From Haemonchus contortus (Eukaryota > Nematoda > Chromadorea > Rhabditida > Trichostrongylidae), in the NCBI GenBank assembly GCA_000469685.2, contig LS997564.1, positions 7,590,591-7,654,590 on the forward strand: 64,000 bases of DNA, written 5' to 3'. The notes beneath the pieces were generated by a model. That model saw only the letters and a list, made by a program, of their open reading frames with translations, was not told where the DNA came from and did not search any database. Positions 58,474 to 64,000 of the stretch are shown in pieces. How positions within the stretch are numbered: position 1 is the stretch's first letter; each line of letters starts with the position of its first letter. Both the position numbers and the translations under genes were made by a program.

Positions 58474-61400
58474 ATGACACCTTCTTATTGTTTTTTCGTC
58501 CTCTTGGTTCCTGTTCTGATGGCCGTTAAACCGAACAAATGTCGGGATACAGACATGAATTGTGCAACTTGGGTAAGTCTCTCTGCCAGTGGATTTGCTT
58601 TGTTTGTTTTTATTCTGTTTTATTCTGTTATTCTTCGCAACGATTGAAGTGGCCGTAAGAAACAACAAAATCGAATGTGTGAGTGACGGGGTAAGGGGAT
58701 TCAGTATGTTAATTCAATGTACATAAATTTTTGATAAATTTTACATTTGAAGTTTTTATTATGCATATTTGGCCTCACATTTTTCTCTGGCCACTTATTT
58801 CCGAATAAAATTTATCGATCCTTGGTCCAGTTCTTGACCTCCTGAACCCCATTCTGCCTATCGATTTCCGAAGTCCTATTGATCAGAAAGGGAAGACGGG
58901 AGGAGGGGTGTATACCAGCTTTACGAGATTAAAACTAGCGATCCCACATTTATACCACTAAGATAACTAAAACTACCGATCGTCCATTTATACCAGTGAA
59001 ATACACCCCTTTCATCGGTGCAATAACTTCTTCTTCATATGGCGAAACACGATGTCACCCATACTGACCGCATGGGATTAAGCACGTAATGGCAAAAGGG
59101 ATAGAGTAGTGCACAGGAATCGACCCATTAGTTGGAACTATGTTATTCAAATGGTAGGATTCGAACATGTATAGGTGAAGAAATTTATATTATGTACGTT
59201 CCTTCCTTACCCACGTCTCTCCACCCATAACCGATCAACGTATTTTTAGAAATTATAACTGTAGAGGTGGGCGGAGGTGGTGTAGTGGCAAGTGGCGCAC
59301 TATATCACACGCACGGTTAGGGGTTCGATTCCCGGATCGATGCCCGCCTAGGCCAAACAAGCCTTCCAACATTCCGGGGCCAGTGAATTGGTACCAGACT
59401 CGTCTGAGAGGATAAAAGCCCTGATTTGTGCATCGGCTGGCCAACACAAGTCATTGTATGGGCCACATACGCAAATATTACGCCACTACGATTCTGAATG
59501 GAAATCGAATGCGGGACGCATGCCTCAGACGGGATTGATTAACGCCAAAAACTTTATCCTTTTTATCCTTTTATAACCCTAGAGACTTGAAAGTTTTGTG
59601 TCGGAAAGTGAAATGTAGGAATTTAAACGAGATTTTATATGCCACATATGTCAAGAAATTCGATTGACACTATTAAAAACTGCTAAGAGGATAGAAGAGG
59701 ATATGAGAAGTAATGCAGTTGTATTGGTCGCAGTCTAGGACCCTGATTACTTTGACAAATAACAAGGAAGAGAAGGTAACTTTTCAGTGCTGTAACGATT
59801 GTTAATAGCAATTGTCTTCTTTCTGATACATTTGTTCTTTTCTACAGTTTTCATTTACTTATCCCCACTTGTTTTTTATTTAAAAGCCATTTATTCTTCA
59901 GCAAGGAAAAATCATATCAAAACCGCGTCTCGTAAAAATTTGGGTCGAATTTTAAGGAAATCGAAAGAAAATCCTGCAATGCCTATCAAGCAGAACGAAT
60001 TCCCTGTCGGTGCTTGCCCTTAATTTGTATGGAAGCGCTTTCGCGGCGCTTAGTTCACGGGAGTCATAAAGATGTTATTAATCAATAAATATTTATAAAA
60101 TATTTATTTCAAAAAAACTCAGTAGTAATAAGTAATTTGTCTAAATTTCATATAGAAAGGTAGTGAAGAGATAATGTAATGTTCATGTCTCTGGGGTGCT
60201 ATAAGAGAAATCTATTTCTGTAAGCATATGTAGATAGTTAATGTAAGGATTCTGGGATGATTACCAGTTCTTCTAGATTGCTTCAAATCGATCAAGCTGT
60301 GATGAATCGGGCTTGGTTATGGAGCATTGCCCACGAATGTGTCAAACATGTGGGGAAGTTGTTGATCCAAGTAAGACGCCTAATTCCTCAGTTAAAGTCA
60401 ACAGGTTATAATGAAAGTTGGAACTGCCCTATTTTTAGGATATGACATTCGACGTCTACCGTCTGAGTTGCAGTCCATTGCCTGGATGGTCGGAAGGTGT
60501 GTTTCTTCATTGGAAAACTTGTGAGATTCCCTGAAAATAATGATTGAAGTTCCTTCTGGGAGTTTCGATTGAATGAGGGAGGGAAAGTTTAAGTGGAATA
60601 ATCGAGTTTACAGTTCCCTCAATATTACCAGTTTTTGATATGAAAGCCATCACAAAGGGGATGAATAACCTGTAGTCCTAACGATCACGTGCCCTTTACT
60701 CTTCCACTAATGTGATCCCCTTGCAAGACGATCCACTTCCCAGGTGGCCTCTCCTCTGCGCATTCCAAAACTTGACCCTACCCCCTACCATAAGTGATCC
60801 AACATCTTGAGGCAATCATGTTGCTGTTGATTCTAGAGAAGAGGGTCTCCAAGGGATTGATTTAGCCTTTCACCATGATCAGGCATCGATATAATAATGG
60901 GTAAGAGGTGATTTCAAATAATGATAACGCTGTATACATAGTGATATTTGTATACTATTCAATAGTGTTTTGATCTTTGAAGGTGGAGATCGGAATTCGG
61001 AGGTAAAGCCTTCTTCCCTACAATACCAAAATTCACTTACGGAGAGCAGATCGACATTACCATTGGTGATCTTTCTTCCAAAAAGAAACCAGCATTGAAC
61101 TATACGTGAGTAATTTTCGAACAAATTTCTAGTTTTTTGGTTCTGATGACCAGAAAATACTTTCATTTAGTGCTTTTGCATGGGATCTAAGTGTGCCTGA
61201 AGACGAGTTGATTGAGCTTCATAGTGAGAATGGGTATCTTGTCGTGAGCAAGGACGAAAAAACGCAGAAGGAAGTCGTTTCTCTGACTACCGCAATGAGT
61301 AATGGTGAGTTTGAGTGAAAATTCTTTTAGAGTTGTGCATACGTAGGGCTACGTTCCTATTGGTAAGCAAGAGCTCCAGCTCTTTTAATTCTTTTCCCAC

Positions 61401-63774
61401 CCCATGCAAGCATTCCGGAATAAGCAACTTTCCTGTAGGTTCTGGATCGAACGATCGTAATTTTTGCACTTAAGGGCAAACCATAAGGGGGGTGCTCGAA
61501 ACATAGAAGGAAACCGAGCAGGCTGTTTGCAAACCACGGTCTCTGAATCAATTTTTGAAAAAATACGCTTGGGACCTTTCGGTGTAACTCCTTTCACGAA
61601 TCGGTTTATGATTTCGTATTGACCGCAGTTCTTGGTCTCGAAACCTCTCTTAGCCATCGATTACGCTTCCACTTTTCCAGAACCTATCGAACTGTGTCCT
61701 TCCCCTGAATTCTGAGGATGTTTATCCAGAAAGAGATGCTATTACACACTAAACATTCCAGATATGAAGGAGCTGCTGGTGAGGGTCCATCCAAATCCAC
61801 TTTAACCCCTCTACTCTTCACCCGAATGAGGCATGCCATCGTGGGAAATGAACTCGGCAGCGCGATACTGACGTGCCCCCCCCCCCTTTCTATTCATTTC
61901 CATTTTCCGTGATAGCACTGGATAAGATGAAAGAGAAGAATGCGCGGTGTTGCCAACACAAAATGTGTTATTTTCTGAGACAATTTTGGCGTTTTACTCA
62001 GCTCCCTTTCCGCACAGCTGTCAACTGCGAAGCAAGTCCCACCCACACTATTTCCATGGGTCCTTGAACAAAAGTGCAGCCACTCGATCACTTAATTACG
62101 TACATGAAAGCATACAAGACGATGTGCATACTTAGGGTCTCCTCACGCCATGTCCTGCCAGCGCTGCGTGCCACTTGAGTCTGGAGCCTCATAGCCTCCG
62201 AGAAGTTCCTCTCAGGTCTGGAGCGAATAGAAGCCCAATCAGATAGGCGTGTTATACCTATCTGTTATATCTGTTGTACCTAAGATAGGCGTGTTCAGGG
62301 TTGGACACCCAAATTCTCACTCATCGGGTGACCTAAAAATGTCGAACTATCAGCCCTCACATGTCGTGGGCAGCCTTCAAATCAGCTGAAACATCAGTTG
62401 GTATATTCTTTGTCAGGGGTTCAAACTCGACATCGTAAGCCGTAAATCCCACAATTTTAGACGGTTATGAAGATTCGATAGACTGTTAAGCTGTCATCAG
62501 CGACTCTAGCTGTCGTACGATCCCCGACACTCTGAAAATGCCTTCGTGTTCTTAGGAATCAATCTTTCCCGCTGGAGGAACTCCTTTTAGGAACTCAATT
62601 CCATTGTTCTTCTTATTGGAAATGAGAACACGTAAACAAATAAAAATACTAGTTTTATTCAACACTTAAGGAAGAGCATACAGTCCAACTGTGATTTGTC
62701 CAAGAACCTGTTGTGTTGAAGGAAAGGCGCTTTGTGGATCTCTAGCATTTGGAGGCATTACTGCATACTGAACGACGAATTTGTCTGTTTTTGGAGATCC
62801 TTTCTGAAAATTCTTCGGATATTCATGGCTGACATCTACCTCATATGAAATTAACGGATCTCACCTTACGGACCACCTCGATTCGTTGTGTAGTACCGGC
62901 TTTAATAAATGCAAATACCGGTTTAAAAAGGTAGTCCGTATTGTTGGAAGTCTTCAGTTTAAATACGAGATCTGTCATGCCACTGTTGATGAGCGTATAG
63001 ACTTGAGTCTCGCCATTAGCATCCACGACAATCGATGGAGGAGATCCGGTAAGAGACATTAATACGAGTAAAATGCATCTTACTCGATTTCAAGGCTTTT
63101 ATACAGGTCGTTATCACAATCGCTATTGCTGGAGATATCTTTCTAAAAACTCTTTATTATTCCATCAGAATTTCATAAGTAAAGAATGAATACCCGAGGG
63201 TGGGTCAGGAGGTACCACGCGGTTGCCGCGTCGAAGGTAGGTCGTCGAGCGTAGCTGGCTCAAGCGATCTTGACACTGCTCGCCGAATACTGTATCTCTG
63301 GCAGCTTGTCAACGTTTTCGACGGCATCGAAGGTGTGATATGGTTCCAGCTAAAATGAATTCCCCCTACCTACCTCCCTGACACCAATGCTCCACTAGAA
63401 TTCAAGTATATCCTTTAAGACCTTTGGATTGTTGGATTTTTCGAAATAATTTAAAATTGAAGAGTATTTACTATAGCGATTGCGATTGCAGGATTCATGA
63501 CAGTGGAAGAGGCGGAGCCTGGTCCAAACCAAATACGTTTCAAGCTGGCTCGCATTGGAAGAATTAGTTTTTCTCATGATTCGGCTGTCCGAATGGTAGG
63601 CATGTAGGGTCTTTTGAGGGATCACCTACCGATCTGATGATTTTTCAGATGTTTCGTGAGTGGACTCTGTTAGATGAGGAACGATTCGAATCACGTCTTC
63701 TAATGGCCACCACTGTCACTCGGCGACTTATGGAACATACCGCTATAATCTATAAGAAAATCTATCCCCGATAG
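58474..63774 (+). CDS. Secreted ShKT plus THAP4/nitrobindin-like beta-barrel protein, 245 aa
   Basis: Predicted extracellular protein. Exons: 58474-58572, 60277-60370, 60439-60496, 60983-61105, 61171-61304, 63492-63595, 63649-63774; 738 nt in total with all phases consistent. Residues 1-18 form a signal peptide (MTPSYCFFVLLVPVLMAV). Residues 23-58 are one ShKT domain with six cysteines (23, 30, 41, 51, 55, 58) in the usual spacing (CRDTDMNCATW ... CPRMCQTC); the domain spans two exons. Residues ~66-243 match the THAP4 C-terminal/nitrobindin-like fold: LPSELQSIAWMVGRWRSEF, then FPTIPKFTYGEQI and a C-terminal LMEHTAIIYKKI, whose His lies where nitrobindins place the heme ligand (inference). Heme or NO binding is known for plant, bacterial and human members, not shown here. 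Intron 1 holds a SINE; intron 5 holds a sperm gene on the other strand. Confidence 0.9.
59268..59576 (+). mobile_element. tRNA-derived SINE, copy 9 (full length)
   Basis: Best-preserved copy. The head GGGCGGAGGTGGTGTAGTGG pairs with CCCGCC as an acceptor stem. A box is near 59278, B box GGTTCGATTCC at 59322-59332, followed by the complete body and a tail with ACTTTATCCTTTTTATCC. Inserted in intron 1 of the ShKT-nitrobindin gene. Confidence 0.85.
61385..61657 (-). other. Unassigned minus-strand ORF in host intron 5
   Basis: A 90-residue frame (FETKNCGQYEIINRFVKG, FPSMFRAPPLWFALKCKN) without a recognised family. Two other frames are also open across it. It may be part of a repeat; not supported as a gene. 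Confidence 0.15.
62654..62659 (-). terminator. Poly(A) signal of the nested sperm gene
   Basis: AATAAA on the minus strand, 7 nt after the TAA stop (62666-62668). Confidence 0.7.
62666..63059 (-). CDS. Sperm-specific family protein (SSP, MSP-fold), 110 aa, nested gene
   Basis: Small cytosolic MSP-fold protein of the nematode sperm-specific family; in C. elegans such genes are expressed in spermatogenesis. Two exons on the minus strand: 63059-62865 and 62803-62666, with a 61-nt GT-AG intron in phase 0. The start MSLTGSPPSIVVDANG, followed by a conserved LINSG and KTSNNTDYLFKPVF, is the family signature; exon 2 gives DKFVVQYAVMPPNARDP and a C-terminal VTLPL-type strand (QITVGLYALP). Length fits the family (~107-110 aa). 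The gene lies wholly inside intron 5 of the ShKT-nitrobindin gene and is transcribed in the opposite direction, with its own TATA box and poly(A) signal. Confidence 0.88.
63097..63116 (-). promoter_or_regulatory. TATA box and GATA site of the nested sperm gene
   Basis: TATAAAA on the minus strand (63103-63097) lies 38 nt before the ATG, and TGATAA (63116-63111) lies 52 nt before it. Compact promoters with a TATA box and GATA sites and very short leaders are known for nematode msp-type genes. Confidence 0.5.
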
Positions 63775-64000
63775 ATGGAAATTTATATTTAGTAGGAAAA
63801 GAAGTTGAAGCTATCAATGTTAGATGGTCCTGAAACGAAAGCCTTCATTTGAGACGGTGAAGGAACTCGTTGTCTGTAAAAAGTACAAGTCTTTCGTACT
63901 TTTCTTTTTGATTCGTTTTGAGAGCCACCTCAGTACTAGCTGTACAGATTCAAAAAAAAATTAGATTTTTTTCAAATTTTATCTGCATGGGGACATTTTT

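Noticed and set aside
59268..59345. tRNA gene
   Set aside because: The tRNA-like head has A and B boxes but imperfect arms and is followed by the SINE body present in all other copies.

Overview
This window is nuclear DNA from a nematode, most likely a Rhabditina (clade V) species such as a strongylid or hookworm. The support is small exons with TTTCAG/TTTTAG acceptors and GTAAG/GTGAG donors, trans-splice-like acceptors just before start codons, a nematode sperm-specific (SSP/MSP-fold) gene, a WRM-1-type divergent beta-catenin, and RTE-type retrotransposon debris. The genus assignment is inference; no rRNA or other marker gene is present.

Four genes can be built exon by exon with consistent splice phases. 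(1) The 3' part of an AGAP/centaurin-gamma ArfGAP gene (cnt-2-like, + strand, 1742-9595): end of the GTPase-like domain, split PH domain, ArfGAP zinc finger, ankyrin repeats; its 5' end lies upstream of the window. (2) A complete 20-exon gene (43243-57194, +) for an 815-residue armadillo-type protein matching WRM-1, the beta-catenin of the Wnt/beta-catenin asymmetry pathway. (3) A 7-exon gene (58474-63774, +) for a 245-residue secreted protein with a signal peptide, one ShKT domain and a THAP4/nitrobindin-like beta-barrel. (4) A two-exon, 110-residue sperm-specific MSP-fold gene on the opposite strand (62666-63059, -), nested inside intron 5 of gene 3, with its own TATA box and poly(A) signal. 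An orphan 3' exon (58106-58340) lies about 130 bp upstream of gene 3.

The 33 kb between cnt-2 and wrm-1 (9.6-43.2 kb) is mostly non-coding and repeat-rich. It holds an internally deleted RTE retrotransposon (about 11.6-14.45 kb, -) carrying a nested Tc1/mariner-type element with 26-bp inverted ends and TA duplications, a second RTE 3' fragment at 42.1 kb, several tRNA-derived SINEs, a degenerate ~155-bp tandem repeat at 18.7-19.3 kb, and a few ORFs of unknown status at 20.7-22.3 kb and 30.6 kb. No known protein was recognised in the rest.

The wrm-1 introns are also heavily invaded. Intron 18 (3.2 kb) carries a full SINE, a palindromic MITE at ~53.8-54.2 kb, and a second SINE split by a 571-bp TTTAAA-flanked palindromic element whose core is an 89-bp inverted repeat with a 15-nt loop. 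One SINE family occurs about ten times in 64 kb and keeps a tRNA-like head with A and B boxes.
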